Shown in pieces: positions 10,101-20,565 of a stretch of DNA of 42,109 nucleotides. Below the pieces are notes generated by a model. The model ran no database searches. It saw nothing but the letters and a program-made list of their open reading frames with translations, and had not been told where the DNA came from. The stretch comes from Gammaproteobacteria bacterium (GTDB lineage Bacteria; Pseudomonadota; Gammaproteobacteria; BMS3Bbin11). The stretch is taken from contig JAADJE010000036.1 of NCBI GenBank assembly GCA_013150915.1, positions 1-42,109 on the forward strand, read 5' to 3'. A program made the position numbers and the translations under genes. Position 1 is the first letter of the stretch, and the number at the start of each line of letters is the position of its first letter.

Positions 10101-10441
10101 ATTTTCCTGTTTTATTCGTTTTCTTGAATTGAACTGTATTTTTGTCCTTCATGAACCAAAGAACACACCATTGTGTTGCCCGTTGACTGCTCCGTGCGCT
10201 TCAGTCTGAACCGGGTGCGGTGAATTTGGACTTCGTCCTCACAAGATGCTGCACTTATTCGCTTTAGACTTCCAGTACCCGACAACCCAAAAAGGGACTG
10301 AACGTCAAAGGCAAAGACCAAGGGCCTCCTCTCGTTAGGCACTTTTCAAAAACTTATAATTCAGACTTAAAGTAAGTTGTTAACCATTAGTCGGGAAATA
10401 AGCTAATTCACTGTTTTTAAAGAAAGAATTCATATGGAAGC

Positions 10442-10471
10442 TTGACATTTCCGGTTTTTGGGCATTATAGT
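10442..10471 (+). promoter_or_regulatory. Putative sigma70 promoter for mraZ/dcw (TTGACA-N18-TATAGT)
   Basis: TTGACA 10442-10447, TATAGT 10466-10471, upstream of mraZ. Confidence 0.75.
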
Positions 10472-10494
10472 GTCAAAAAGTGGGTAAAAGTGGA
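10470..10494 (+). promoter_or_regulatory. Three MraZ-type boxes (GTGTC-N5-GTGGG-N5-GTGGA)
   Basis: GTGTC 10470, GTGGG 10480, GTGGA 10490; 10-bp spacing as in known MraZ operators; overlaps the -10. Confidence 0.75.
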
Positions 10495-10521
10495 ATAAAT
10501 TACCTCCCTCAACAGGTAGAT

Positions 10522-10536
10522 GTGGCACACAGTGGT
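10522..10536 (+). promoter_or_regulatory. Second pair of MraZ-type boxes (GTGGC-N5-GTGGT) just before the mraZ start
   Basis: GTGGC 10522-10526, GTGGT 10532-10536, same 10-bp period. Confidence 0.45.
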
Positions 10537-10541
10537 GGATG

Positions 10542-11000
10542 ATGTTTAGAGGAGTCAATCAGGTCAATCTGGACAATAAGGGGAGGATTGCTATCCCCAC
10601 TCGTTACCGCGGGGAGTTGCGCTCGGATTCTGATAGTCACATGGTCGTTACAGTAAACAACACAAGTGACCGTTGTTTGTGGCTTTATACCTTATCGAGA
10701 TGGGAGATTGTTGAAGCAAGTGTTACGGCTTTATCTTCATTCAATCCAGTTGCAATAAGGCTCAAGAGATTTTTTATCGGCCAGGCAACTGATGTCGACA
10801 TGGATGCCAGTGGCCGTCTGCTGCTACCGCCTCCTTTGCGAGAATTCGCACAATTGAAAAAACACATTGTATTGGCCGGTCAGGGCAACAAATTCGAAAT
10901 ATGGGATGCGGAAAACTGGACGGCACAGCGTGATGCATGGATGGACGAGGGTCTGGGTGACGGACCCATGCTGGCCGAGCTCGAATCACTTTCGTTATAG
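10542..11000 (+). CDS. mraZ: Transcriptional regulator MraZ
   Basis: MFRGVNQVNLDNKGRIAIPTRYR and VDMDASGRLLLPPPLREFA, the two MraZ/AbrB-like repeats; start at second ATG of the ORF (10542). Confidence 0.96.
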   Translation: MFRGVNQVNLDNKGRIAIPTRYRGELRSDSDSHMVVTVNNTSDRCLWLYTLSRWEIVEASVTALSSFNPVAIRLKRFFIGQATDVDMDASGRLLLPPPLREFAQLKKHIVLAGQGNKFEIWDAENWTAQRDAWMDEGLGDGPMLAELESLSL

Positions 11001-11005
11001 GTGGA

Positions 11006-11950
11006 GTGATGGTAGCTCAACCCCATCACCCCGTCCTGCTGGAGGAGGTTGTAGAGGCAATGAATATCCGTGAAGATGGGTACTATCTGGATGCAACCGC
11101 TGGTCGCGGCGGCCATGTCGCGGCGATACTCGAAAAACTCGGTTCTGATGGCCGCATCCTGGCCCTTGATCGTGATCCACAGGCCATTGCCGCTGTTGCA
11201 AAACGCTTCACCCGTGATTTACGTGTCCAGACCAGTCAGGTAAATTTCTCATCTCTGTCTAGTGTATTTCAGCAGGGAGAATGCTTTAACGGAATCCTGT
11301 TTGACTTTGGCGTGTCTTCGCCACAACTTGATGAGGCCTCCCGTGGATTCAGTTTCATGCAGGATGGCCCACTTGATATGCGGATGAATCCGGCCGACCA
11401 TCCCAGCGCGGCGGAATGGCTGGCGACAGCCGAGCAGCATGAAATCAGAGATGTGTTGCGTCGCTATGGGGAAGAAAAGCATGCCCACCGTATCGCTTGG
11501 GCGATTGTTGATGCACGTAATGATAATGTGCTTGAAACGACTGCGCAATTGGTTGCATTGATAAAAAAAGTGGTACCCGCTAGACCACAGGATAAGCATC
11601 CTGCCACACGAAGCTTTCAGGCTATTCGAATTCACATCAATAAGGAACTGGAGGAGATTGCTGCCGTATTGCCGGTTGCGATGGATGCCCTCTGTGTAGG
11701 TGGGCGTCTGTTGGCCATTAGTTTTCATTCGCTGGAAGACCGCATCGTTAAAAGGTTTTTTCGTGATCAGGTGCGAGGCGATAATCTGCCGAAAGAAATT
11801 CCGATACGTGATGCTGAACGTAATCCCGGCCTGCGTCTGGTGGGCAAACCTATACGTGCCAGTGTGGCCGAGATTGAGGGTAATCCACGAGCACGCAGTG
11901 CCATCATGCGGGTGGCTGAACGGCTGGCTCCGGGCAAGAAGGTAGCATGA
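11006..11950 (+). CDS. rsmH: 16S rRNA (cytosine1402-N4)-methyltransferase
   Basis: HHPVLLEEVVEAMNIREDGYYLDATAGRGGH; GILFDFGVSSPQLDEASRGFSFMQDGPLDMRM. Confidence 0.97.
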   Translation: MMVAQPHHPVLLEEVVEAMNIREDGYYLDATAGRGGHVAAILEKLGSDGRILALDRDPQAIAAVAKRFTRDLRVQTSQVNFSSLSSVFQQGECFNGILFDFGVSSPQLDEASRGFSFMQDGPLDMRMNPADHPSAAEWLATAEQHEIRDVLRRYGEEKHAHRIAWAIVDARNDNVLETTAQLVALIKKVVPARPQDKHPATRSFQAIRIHINKELEEIAAVLPVAMDALCVGGRLLAISFHSLEDRIVKRFFRDQVRGDNLPKEIPIRDAERNPGLRLVGKPIRASVAEIEGNPRARSAIMRVAERLAPGKKVA

Positions 11951-12210
11951 CCAGGCAGACCATGTTTGCTTATGGCCTGGCTCTCGTACTTGCCCTGTCT
12001 CTAATATATACCCGGGTCACAACACGAAGCCATTATTTGCAGTTGCAGGCGTTACAGCAGCAGCGGGATGATTTCAATGTGGAATGGGGGCGTCTGCTGT
12101 TACAGGAAGCACGTTATGCGGAACCTCGTTATATTGAGAAAACGGCACGCCGGAAGCTGGGTATGATTTACCCTGTTCAAGAACAGATATCAGTGATTCG
12201 TTTGCCATGA
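11947..12210 (+). CDS. ftsL: Cell division protein FtsL
   Basis: Small bitopic membrane protein between rsmH and ftsI, 4-nt overlaps with both. Confidence 0.88.
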   Translation: MTRQTMFAYGLALVLALSLIYTRVTTRSHYLQLQALQQQRDDFNVEWGRLLLQEARYAEPRYIEKTARRKLGMIYPVQEQISVIRLP

Positions 12211-13949
12211 GGAGAGCCGTGAGCAGAAAAAGAAAACAACCGCTGACCAGCTCCGCCAGGCATTGGCTGGTATTGGCTGTGATAGGGTCATTGTTTGCCG
12301 TAATGGTCGGACGTGCACTCTTTTTGCAATTTTTTAATGCGGATTTTCTCAAACAGCGCGGTAACGCACAGGCACTGAAAGTGATTGATGTCTCTGCAGT
12401 GCGTGGAATGATACTGGATAGAAATGGTCAACCGTTGGCGGTCAGTACGCCGGTTGACGCCGTCAGTGCTGATCCGAGCAAACTGTATGCGAATCCAAAA
12501 AGCTGGAAGCCATTGGCAAAAATTCTTGGTGTCCGCTACAGCGAGCTGAAAGCAAAAATAAAGCGTAACAATAAACGGCGTTTTATTTACCTGAGCCGGC
12601 AGGTTTTACCGGATACGGCAGAACGTGTTATGGCTCTGGATATTGAGGGTGTTTTTCTACGTCGTGAATACAAGCGTTATTATCCTCTCGGTGCAGTCAC
12701 TGGGCACCTGGTCGGTTTTACCAATGTCGATGGCAGGGGACTGGAAGGTATAGAGCTGGCTTATAACGAAAGTTTACGCGGCCATCCGGGCAAAGATCAG
12801 GTCATTCGTGATGCATCCGGCCATATCATTGAGCATGTTAGCAGCATTGAACGGGCAGCAGATGGTGAGGATTTGGTGCTGAGCATAGACAGCCGGATTC
12901 AGTATCTTGCCTATAGAGCGCTTAAAAAGGCGGTAGTGGAGTATCAGGCCAGCAGTGCAAGCGCTGTTGTGGTGGATGTCAGGAGCGGTGAGATTCTGGC
13001 CATGGTGAATGAGCCGGGCTATAACCCCAATGATCGCCGACAGCTGCGCAGCAGCTACTTCCGAAATCGTGCCGTGACAGATAGCTTTGAACCGGGCTCA
13101 GCGGTTAAGCCGTTGACCGTGGTGGCCGCATTGGAAAATCGCTATGTAACACCGCAAACTATTTTTGAAACTGACGGTGGTACGATGAAGCTGTCAAAAT
13201 TCACAATCAGAGATACACACGATTATGGGGATCTCAGTGTATCCGATGCGATCATGAAATCCAGCAATGTGGCGGCGGCTAAAATAGCGCTGCAGCTTAA
13301 AAATAAAGAGTTGTGGTCTGTACTGGATGGCGTGGGTTTTGGTCACCAGCCCGGCTCGGGGTTGCCCGGTGAAGCGAAGGGTGCTTTGCTGCATCATTCA
13401 GACTGGCGTGATATTCGTCGTGCCACGATAGGTTATGGCTATGGCCTGTCCGTTACCACACTGCAGCTGACTCAGGCTTATGCCACATTGGCGAATGACG
13501 GTAGACGCGTGCCACTGAGTATCCTTCGGCGTAATGATGCACCAATAGGTGAGCAAGTGATATCAGTAACGACAGCAAAACAGGTCCGCAGGATGCTTAG
13601 ACTGGCGGTGAGTGATCAGGGGACGGGTAAAAATGCGCGTATCCCCATGTATCATGTGGCGGGTAAGACAGGCACATCGCGTAGGGCGAATGGCAAAGGT
13701 TATTCAAAACTCTATAATGCAATTTTTGCCGGTATGGCACCTGCAACCAGGCCTCGTCTGGCGATGGTCGTCGTTGTTAATGAACCGACATCTGGAAAAT
13801 ATTATGGGGGTACTGTTGCAGCGCCGGTATTCGCCAGTGTGATGACAGGTGCACTGCGCCTTCTTGATGTGGCACCTGATGATATTTCTGAAGATAGATT
13901 GCTGGTAGCGGCAGGTTCCAGTGAAACCGACCCTGGGCAGGACAGGTGA
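12207..13949 (+). CDS. ftsI: Peptidoglycan D,D-transpeptidase FtsI (PBP3)
   Basis: RGMILDRNGQPLAVSTPV; active-site SAVK in FEPGSAVKPL, SSN, KTGTSR. Confidence 0.96.
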   Translation: MRRAVSRKRKQPLTSSARHWLVLAVIGSLFAVMVGRALFLQFFNADFLKQRGNAQALKVIDVSAVRGMILDRNGQPLAVSTPVDAVSADPSKLYANPKSWKPLAKILGVRYSELKAKIKRNNKRRFIYLSRQVLPDTAERVMALDIEGVFLRREYKRYYPLGAVTGHLVGFTNVDGRGLEGIELAYNESLRGHPGKDQVIRDASGHIIEHVSSIERAADGEDLVLSIDSRIQYLAYRALKKAVVEYQASSASAVVVDVRSGEILAMVNEPGYNPNDRRQLRSSYFRNRAVTDSFEPGSAVKPLTVVAALENRYVTPQTIFETDGGTMKLSKFTIRDTHDYGDLSVSDAIMKSSNVAAAKIALQLKNKELWSVLDGVGFGHQPGSGLPGEAKGALLHHSDWRDIRRATIGYGYGLSVTTLQLTQAYATLANDGRRVPLSILRRNDAPIGEQVISVTTAKQVRRMLRLAVSDQGTGKNARIPMYHVAGKTGTSRRANGKGYSKLYNAIFAGMAPATRPRLAMVVVVNEPTSGKYYGGTVAAPVFASVMTGALRLLDVAPDDISEDRLLVAAGSSETDPGQDR

Positions 13950-15478
13950 GTTTTGCTATGAACCAGAATAGTTCACTCGTCAAGTTGTCGAGCCTGTTGG
14001 CAGGGATCAAAGAAGTATCCGCAGCTGATGATCTTAACGTGTCGGGCCTGGCGATAGACTGCAGAGATATTATTGCTGGGGATCTGTTTATTGCACTGCC
14101 GGGTACTCGCCAGCACGGTAATGATTACATTGAAGCAGCTGTCAAACAGGGTGCTGTCGCTGTTATTTATGATGCAGACTCAAACCTGCCTGAAAATATC
14201 CATACCAGGCCAGGTGATGACGTACCTCTGATCAAAATCAGCAATATCGTAAAGTGGGCAGGGGTAATTGCCAGTCGTTTTTACGGTGAGCCTTCTCGGG
14301 TCATGACCGTGACTGGCATCACCGGCACCAATGGCAAGACCACCTGCAGTATATTACTCGCCCAGGGGTTTAATCACCTTGGCGTGAGAGCGGGTGTGAT
14401 AGGGACACTCGGTAGTGGTTTATGGGGAGAAATACAGCCGTCAGCACTCACCACACCGGATGCTGTGACGCTACAAAGACAGATGTCCGACTTGCGTGGT
14501 TTGGGTGTGGTGCAATTACTGATGGAGGTTTCCTCGCACGCCCTGCAACAGGGGCGGGGAAGTGGTACGGAATTCAACACGGGCATATTTACAAATCTGA
14601 GTCAGGATCACCTGGATTATCACGGCAATATGCAACGGTACGGTGCGGCCAAGGCAAGGCTTTTTTACCAGAATAATCTGAATCTTGCTGTCATCAATAT
14701 TGACGATGAATTTGGCAGGGAGCTGCTGGCCGGATCGATCCAGGCAGAGAAAATCATCAGTTATGGAATCAATAATGGTGATGTGCGCGCCTCGCAGATC
14801 ACGCTGCATGAAGCAGGAATAAAATTCGATATAGACTCCCCCTGGGGAGGGTTGCAACTGGACAGCAGCCTGATGGGGCGTTTCAATGTTTATAACTTAC
14901 TTGCCTGTGCGGCTGTACTGCTTTCTAAGGGATACGGGGCCAGCGATGTTGCCAGTGCTTTGTCTGCGGCTGAATCAGCGGCCGGGCGGATGGAATGTTT
15001 TGTTTCTCAGGGGGTGACCGTAGTGGTCGATTTCGCGCATACCCCTGATGCCCTGCAACAGGTGTTGATAGCACTGCGCGAACACATTCAGGCCAGGCGG
15101 TTGATCTGTGTTTTTGGCTGTGGGGGTGATCGTGATCGGGCTAAGCGCCCAATTATGGGCAGAATCGCGGCACAACTGGCTGATGTTGTCATCATCACCG
15201 ATGATAATCCAAGGGATGAAGATCCCACAGAGATCCGTGCCGACATTATTGCAGGAATCATGGCGTCCACGCAGAAAACCCCACTGGAAATTGCGGATCG
15301 TCGTCAGGCGATTAATGCGGCATGGCAACTTGCAGATCAAGGCGACATTATTTTAATTGCGGGGAAAGGGCACGAGGCTACTCAACAGATCGGTGATTTG
15401 AAAATCCCATTCAGTGATCGTGGAGTGGTGTCGGACCTGTTATATGGGGTATCAGGCACAGCGGGGGAGCAGGCATGA
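13946..15478 (+). CDS. murE: UDP-N-acetylmuramoyl-tripeptide synthetase MurE
   Basis: VTGITGTNGKTTCSILLAQ; DNPRDEDPTEIRADI; start GTG 13946 or ATG 13958. Confidence 0.96.
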   Translation: MSFAMNQNSSLVKLSSLLAGIKEVSAADDLNVSGLAIDCRDIIAGDLFIALPGTRQHGNDYIEAAVKQGAVAVIYDADSNLPENIHTRPGDDVPLIKISNIVKWAGVIASRFYGEPSRVMTVTGITGTNGKTTCSILLAQGFNHLGVRAGVIGTLGSGLWGEIQPSALTTPDAVTLQRQMSDLRGLGVVQLLMEVSSHALQQGRGSGTEFNTGIFTNLSQDHLDYHGNMQRYGAAKARLFYQNNLNLAVINIDDEFGRELLAGSIQAEKIISYGINNGDVRASQITLHEAGIKFDIDSPWGGLQLDSSLMGRFNVYNLLACAAVLLSKGYGASDVASALSAAESAAGRMECFVSQGVTVVVDFAHTPDALQQVLIALREHIQARRLICVFGCGGDRDRAKRPIMGRIAAQLADVVIITDDNPRDEDPTEIRADIIAGIMASTQKTPLEIADRRQAINAAWQLADQGDIILIAGKGHEATQQIGDLKIPFSDRGVVSDLLYGVSGTAGEQA

Positions 15479-16842
15479 TGCTTTCGCAGTTGAGCCACAT
15501 AGTCAATGGTCGCCGCATAGGGTCAGATGTTGCTTTTGATTCGGTCAGTATAGATACCCGGACACTCAACAGAGGTGCTTTATTTATTGCGCTTACAGGG
15601 CCAAATTTTGATGGCCATGATTTTGTTTCCGCGGCCAGAGACAAGGGCGCCAAGGCGGCCATGATCTCCCGTCAGACTGGTAACAGCCTGCCTGCGGTAA
15701 TCGTGAAGAATACCCGCAAGGCGCTGGGTGAACTGGCCGCCAGCTGGCGTGCCGGCTTTAATATCCCGCTGTTGGCCGTTACGGGCAGCAACGGCAAAAC
15801 CACAGTCAAGGAAATGCTGAGCAGTATATTCGTGCAGGTCTGTGGTGGCGAAAAAGACAAGGTGTTGTCGACTGCTGGAAATTTAAATAATGACCTGGGT
15901 CTGCCACTGACCCTGTTGCGTTTGCGTGATAGTCATCGTTACGCCGTTATCGAGATGGGGATGAACAATCCAACTGAGCTGTCAAATCTAACTCACATCG
16001 CCCGCCCAGATGTAGCCGTGATCACCAATGCAGCAGCCGCTCATTTGCAGGGTCTGCGGTCGGTAGAAGGCGTAGCACAGGCAAAAGCTGAAATTTTCTC
16101 CGGTGTTAAAGCCGGGGGGACAGCCATTATCAATGATGATGATGACTATGCCGCTCTCTGGCGTGAGCGGGCGGGGGATTTACAGATTATCGGATTCAGC
16201 CTGCAAAAAGGCAGTGATGTGACGGCCGAGTTCGAGCTTTATAACGATCATAGCATCATATTTCTTAAAACACCGTGGGGTGAAGCAAGCTGCAAACTGG
16301 TATTACCTGGTGAGCATAATATCGCCAATGCACTGGCCGCTACGGCAGCAGCCGGGTCAGTCGGTATCAGTCTGGGCGACATTGTCGAGGGGCTGGAAGC
16401 CTGGCGAGGTGTCGCGGGGCGTCTGCAGTCAAAGACGGTAAATGGCTTGTATATCATTGATGATACCTACAATGCCAACCCTGCATCCATACAGGCTGCC
16501 CTGGAGGTATTAGTGATGCAACCGGGCAAAAAGATATTTGTGATGGGGGATATGGCCGAGCTGGGTGAGGATTCACCATCGCTGCACAAACAGGCAGGTG
16601 AACTGGCAAAAGAGCTGGGTGTTGATAGCTGCTACACCCTGGGTGAGCAGTCAGTACACGCGGCGGATGCCTTCGGCAGACAGGCCCAGTCATTCAGTGC
16701 ACCGGGTGAGCTGTTGACTGCACTGACAAAAGAACTGCGGGCGAACAGAGGTCGGCCGATTAATATTCTGGTCAAGGGCTCAAGGGCAATGAAGATGGAA
16801 CGTATTATTGAACAGCTCGATAAAGGCGCTGTCAGGGACTGA
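15475..16842 (+). CDS. murF: UDP-N-acetylmuramoyl-tripeptide--D-alanyl-D-alanine ligase MurF
   Basis: [30 protein letters not shown]. Confidence 0.96.
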   Translation: MMLSQLSHIVNGRRIGSDVAFDSVSIDTRTLNRGALFIALTGPNFDGHDFVSAARDKGAKAAMISRQTGNSLPAVIVKNTRKALGELAASWRAGFNIPLLAVTGSNGKTTVKEMLSSIFVQVCGGEKDKVLSTAGNLNNDLGLPLTLLRLRDSHRYAVIEMGMNNPTELSNLTHIARPDVAVITNAAAAHLQGLRSVEGVAQAKAEIFSGVKAGGTAIINDDDDYAALWRERAGDLQIIGFSLQKGSDVTAEFELYNDHSIIFLKTPWGEASCKLVLPGEHNIANALAATAAAGSVGISLGDIVEGLEAWRGVAGRLQSKTVNGLYIIDDTYNANPASIQAALEVLVMQPGKKIFVMGDMAELGEDSPSLHKQAGELAKELGVDSCYTLGEQSVHAADAFGRQAQSFSAPGELLTALTKELRANRGRPINILVKGSRAMKMERIIEQLDKGAVRD

Positions 16843-16844
16843 AT

Positions 16845-17927
16845 ATGCTGCCATATCTATTTGAAAAGCTGGCTGAAAATTACAGTGCCTTTAATGTCTT
16901 TCAGTATTTGACATTGCGTGGTGTGTTGAGTGTGGTGACGGCATTGTTTATCAGTTTGATACTGGGGCCGGTCATGATTCGTAAACTGGGCATCCATCAG
17001 ATCGGGCAGGTGGTGCGTGAAGATGGCCCGCCGACACATTTTGACAAGGTCGGTACGCCAACCATGGGCGGTGCCCTGATTCTGGTTGCTATCGTAATTT
17101 CTACCCTGTTGTGGGCAGACCTCAACAACCGTTTTGTCTGGGTGGCACTACTGGTCACAATCGCCTTCGGTATCATTGGCTGGATCGATGATTACCGCAA
17201 GATAGTTGATAAGGACACGCGTGGTATGGGTTCTGGGGCGAAGTTCTTCTGGCAGTCGGTAGCGGGTGGCGGTGCGGCAGTTTACTTGTATGTCACTGCA
17301 CAATCACCAGCAGAGACCAGTCTTATTGTACCGATATTTAAGGATGTCGTTATCGCCCTCGGCCCTTGGTTCATTCTGCTTGCCTATTTGATGGTGGTTG
17401 GCACCAGTAATGCGGTGAATCTTACTGATGGGCTGGATGGCCTGGCTATTATGCCCACTGTCATGGTTGCCGGAGGCTTGGGTGTTTTTGCCTATGTCAC
17501 GGGGCATTCAGTTTTTGCAGGTTACCTGGGTATTCCCTATATCGCAGGTGTTGGAGAGTTGTTGATTTTCTGTGCCGCACTGACCGGCGCAGGTCTTGGG
17601 TTTCTCTGGTTCAACACCTACCCAGCACAGGTATTTATGGGTGATATAGGTGCATTGTCGCTGGGTGCTGCACTGGGCATCGTCGCGGTGATGGTGCGAC
17701 AGGAAATCGTGCTGTTGATCATGGGCGGTGTGTTTGTGATGGAAACAGCGTCCGTCATTTTACAGGTAGCTTCATTCAAACTTACCGGGAAACGACTCTT
17801 TCGCATGGCTCCCCTGCATCATCATTTTGAATTAAAAGGCTGGCCAGAACCACGCGTTATTGTTCGTTTCTGGATTATCACTCTGATTCTTGTTGCTATC
17901 GGCCTGGCAACACTGAAGGTGCGTTGA
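16845..17927 (+). CDS. mraY: Phospho-N-acetylmuramoyl-pentapeptide transferase MraY
   Basis: [44 protein letters not shown]. Confidence 0.97.
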   Translation: MLPYLFEKLAENYSAFNVFQYLTLRGVLSVVTALFISLILGPVMIRKLGIHQIGQVVREDGPPTHFDKVGTPTMGGALILVAIVISTLLWADLNNRFVWVALLVTIAFGIIGWIDDYRKIVDKDTRGMGSGAKFFWQSVAGGGAAVYLYVTAQSPAETSLIVPIFKDVVIALGPWFILLAYLMVVGTSNAVNLTDGLDGLAIMPTVMVAGGLGVFAYVTGHSVFAGYLGIPYIAGVGELLIFCAALTGAGLGFLWFNTYPAQVFMGDIGALSLGAALGIVAVMVRQEIVLLIMGGVFVMETASVILQVASFKLTGKRLFRMAPLHHHFELKGWPEPRVIVRFWIITLILVAIGLATLKVR

Positions 17928-19399
17928 TAGAAATGATGAATCGGCAAATACACAATCCGCTCGTTACTCCAACGTTTTATTTTACGGTGGCCGATACGGT
18001 GCCCGGATTCGTGACAGGTACTAATCAGGAGCTCGATACCAATAACAATAATAATCGCTGTCATTTACAGGGCAGTCCAACACATGCAGCGGTTATTGGT
18101 CTTGGACTGTCTGGTTTGGCGGCTGCAGTATTTCTCAGCAAACAGGGTCTGGATGTTGATGTCTATGATTCCAGTAATAAGCCCATATTACGTCAGCAAC
18201 TGGCCCAGCAGCTACCGGATGTTCAACTGCATTGTGGCAGTCTGGCCGTCGAACACTGGCGTGATGACAGCCTGCTAGTGGTATCGCCTGGTGTCCCTTT
18301 GAGTCATCCTGATCTCGCCCCACTATTGGCAACGGGTGTGCGCCCAGTGGGTGATATAGAACTGTTTGCCCAGTGTGTGCAGTCACCGGTTATCGCTATT
18401 ACCGGTTCGAATGGAAAATCTACTGTTACCGCCCTGGTGGGAGAAATATTGCGGCATGCTGGCCGCCGGGTGGCAGTCGCTGGAAATATCGGTGTACCGG
18501 TACTCGAATTGCTGGAGGACGATAAAAACGACATCTATGTACTGGAGCTCTCCAGTTTTCAGCTGGAGACGACCTGGAGCCTGAAACCGGTGATTGCCGT
18601 GGTATTGAATATTGTGCCCGATCATATGGATCGTTATCAGAGTATGGATGACTATGTCGCAACTAAGCTAAAGGTGTATATGGGCAGTACCAGGATGCTG
18701 CTTAATGCTGATGAGCCGTATATATTACAGGGACAGCAGAGTGATAGAGAGCAGATTTTTTTCAGCGCAGCGACACCAGAAAAAGAACAGGATTACGGTC
18801 TGTCAGAGATCAACAGTGTTGTTTATTTATGTCGTGGTGATGAGCCTCTGATTGCGGCAGAGGATATTCATCTTGCCGGGCGGCATAATCAGCTCAATGT
18901 GCTTACTGCCTGGGCACTTGCCAGCAGCGTAGGTGTTGCTGACAGTCAAATCAAAGAGGCTGTAGTTGAATTCAAAGGTCTACCCCACCGTATGGAATTG
19001 TTGCATAACTTCAATGGTGTAGCCTGGATAAACGATTCCAAAGGCACTAATGTCGGTGCCAGTGTAGCGGCTCTTCGCGGTCTGGAAGCACCGGTGATCC
19101 TGATTGCAGGCGGTGCCGCCAAGGATGCCGATTTTACCCCCCTGCGTGAGGCCGTTGAACAGCATGTAAAAGCGGTAATTCTGATTGGCAGGGATGCCGG
19201 GAAAATACAGGATGCAGTGTCAGATGTTGTCCCTACTCGTCTGGCAGCTGATATGTCTGATGCGGTGACGCAGGCTTCTATATTGGCAGAGACAGGGGAC
19301 GTGGTTCTGCTCTCGCCAGCCTGCTCGAGTTTTGATATGTATCAGAACTTTGAACAGCGGGGCGATGATTTCCGTCGCTGTGCAGAGAGGTTGCTCTGA
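17924..19399 (+). CDS. murD: UDP-N-acetylmuramoylalanine--D-glutamate ligase MurD, with N-terminal extension
   Basis: [38 protein letters not shown]-track start is TTG 17924, ATG alternatives at 17933/17936. Confidence 0.93.
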   Translation: MIEMMNRQIHNPLVTPTFYFTVADTVPGFVTGTNQELDTNNNNNRCHLQGSPTHAAVIGLGLSGLAAAVFLSKQGLDVDVYDSSNKPILRQQLAQQLPDVQLHCGSLAVEHWRDDSLLVVSPGVPLSHPDLAPLLATGVRPVGDIELFAQCVQSPVIAITGSNGKSTVTALVGEILRHAGRRVAVAGNIGVPVLELLEDDKNDIYVLELSSFQLETTWSLKPVIAVVLNIVPDHMDRYQSMDDYVATKLKVYMGSTRMLLNADEPYILQGQQSDREQIFFSAATPEKEQDYGLSEINSVVYLCRGDEPLIAAEDIHLAGRHNQLNVLTAWALASSVGVADSQIKEAVVEFKGLPHRMELLHNFNGVAWINDSKGTNVGASVAALRGLEAPVILIAGGAAKDADFTPLREAVEQHVKAVILIGRDAGKIQDAVSDVVPTRLAADMSDAVTQASILAETGDVVLLSPACSSFDMYQNFEQRGDDFRRCAERLL

Positions 19400-20565
19400 T
19401 GGCTGTTGCATCCCATGCTGTTAAAGCCTCTGTACCGACGACTAAAGGCGTATACGCTTATGACCCTGGCTTGCTGATTCCCATCATCGGCCTGTTTGGC
19501 CTCAGTATCGTGATGGTATTTTCGGCTTCCATGAGTGCGAGCAGTATGGAGCAGGGGCCGGCACTGTCGGTGCTAAGACAACAGAGTTTGTTTGTCTTCC
19601 TGGCGGCCCTGCTGATGATAGCTGTTTCGCGAATTCCTCTCGGTCTGGTGGAAAAAGCAGGGCCGTTGCTGGTGATAATATCAATGCTGGTGCTGGCGCT
19701 ACTCCTGTTACCAGGAATTGGTACGGAAGTATGGGGTAGCGTGCGTTGGATAAAACTGGGCCCTCTTAATCTGCAGCCGTCAGAATTTGCCAAGGTCTTT
19801 CTAATTATATATATCGCGGGTTTCCTAACGCGCAAACGGGAGGAGATGCGTACCTTCTCCCAGGGCATATTAATAGTATCGATCGTGCTGGCTATGTTTG
19901 CTGGTCTGTTGTTGATGGAACCGGATTTCGGTTCTGCCGTGGTCATTGTCGCCACGGTATTCGGGATGATGTTTCTGGGTGGCATACGTTACCTGCATTT
20001 CTTTATTATTCTTGGTACAACCGTTGTGGGCGGAATTATACTGGTAGCAGCTGCATCCTACAGGATGCAGCGTATTACCGCTTTTATGGATCCCTGGTCC
20101 GACCCGATGAACAAGGGCTATCAATTGATTCAGTCCTATATTGCTTTTGGCCGTGGTGGCTGGAGCGGTATCGGGCTCGGTGAAAGTATTCAAAAGCTTA
20201 ATTATCTTCCGGCCGCGCGTACTGACTTTCTGTTTGCCGTGATCGGCGAAGAGTTGGGTTTTATCGGTGTAATGCTCGTCCTCGGCCTCTTCATAGCCTT
20301 AATTTGGCGTGCCTTCTCACTGTCTCGCAGGGCTGAATCGTTGGGCAATCTGTTTGCCTGTTGCCTGGCCCAGGGTGTCGGCCTGTTGATTGCTATCGAA
20401 GTGTTAATCAACACGGGCGTGAATATGGGTGTGCTACCGACTAAAGGCCTGCCATTGCCCTTTATCTCCCAGGGGGGGTCCAGCCTGCTTGCCAGCAGTA
20501 TGGCGATGGGCCTGTTGCTTGCGGTAGCACGCGAGACCACACCAAGACCGGGGAGAAAGCGATGA
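19399..20565 (+). CDS. ftsW: Lipid II polymerase FtsW (SEDS family)
   Basis: LNLQPSEFAKVF; GNLFACCLAQG; LPTKGLPLPFISQGGSSLLASS. Confidence 0.96.
   Translation: MAVASHAVKASVPTTKGVYAYDPGLLIPIIGLFGLSIVMVFSASMSASSMEQGPALSVLRQQSLFVFLAALLMIAVSRIPLGLVEKAGPLLVIISMLVLALLLLPGIGTEVWGSVRWIKLGPLNLQPSEFAKVFLIIYIAGFLTRKREEMRTFSQGILIVSIVLAMFAGLLLMEPDFGSAVVIVATVFGMMFLGGIRYLHFFIILGTTVVGGIILVAAASYRMQRITAFMDPWSDPMNKGYQLIQSYIAFGRGGWSGIGLGESIQKLNYLPAARTDFLFAVIGEELGFIGVMLVLGLFIALIWRAFSLSRRAESLGNLFACCLAQGVGLLIAIEVLINTGVNMGVLPTKGLPLPFISQGGSSLLASSMAMGLLLAVARETTPRPGRKR

Noticed and set aside
10195-10341. Possible integron attC site ending in GTTAGGC upstream of mraZ
   Set aside because: The right-end-like core GTTAGGC is present at about 10335-10341, but I found no matching RYYYAAC partner or convincing imperfect palindrome within attC length, and no integrase or cassette.
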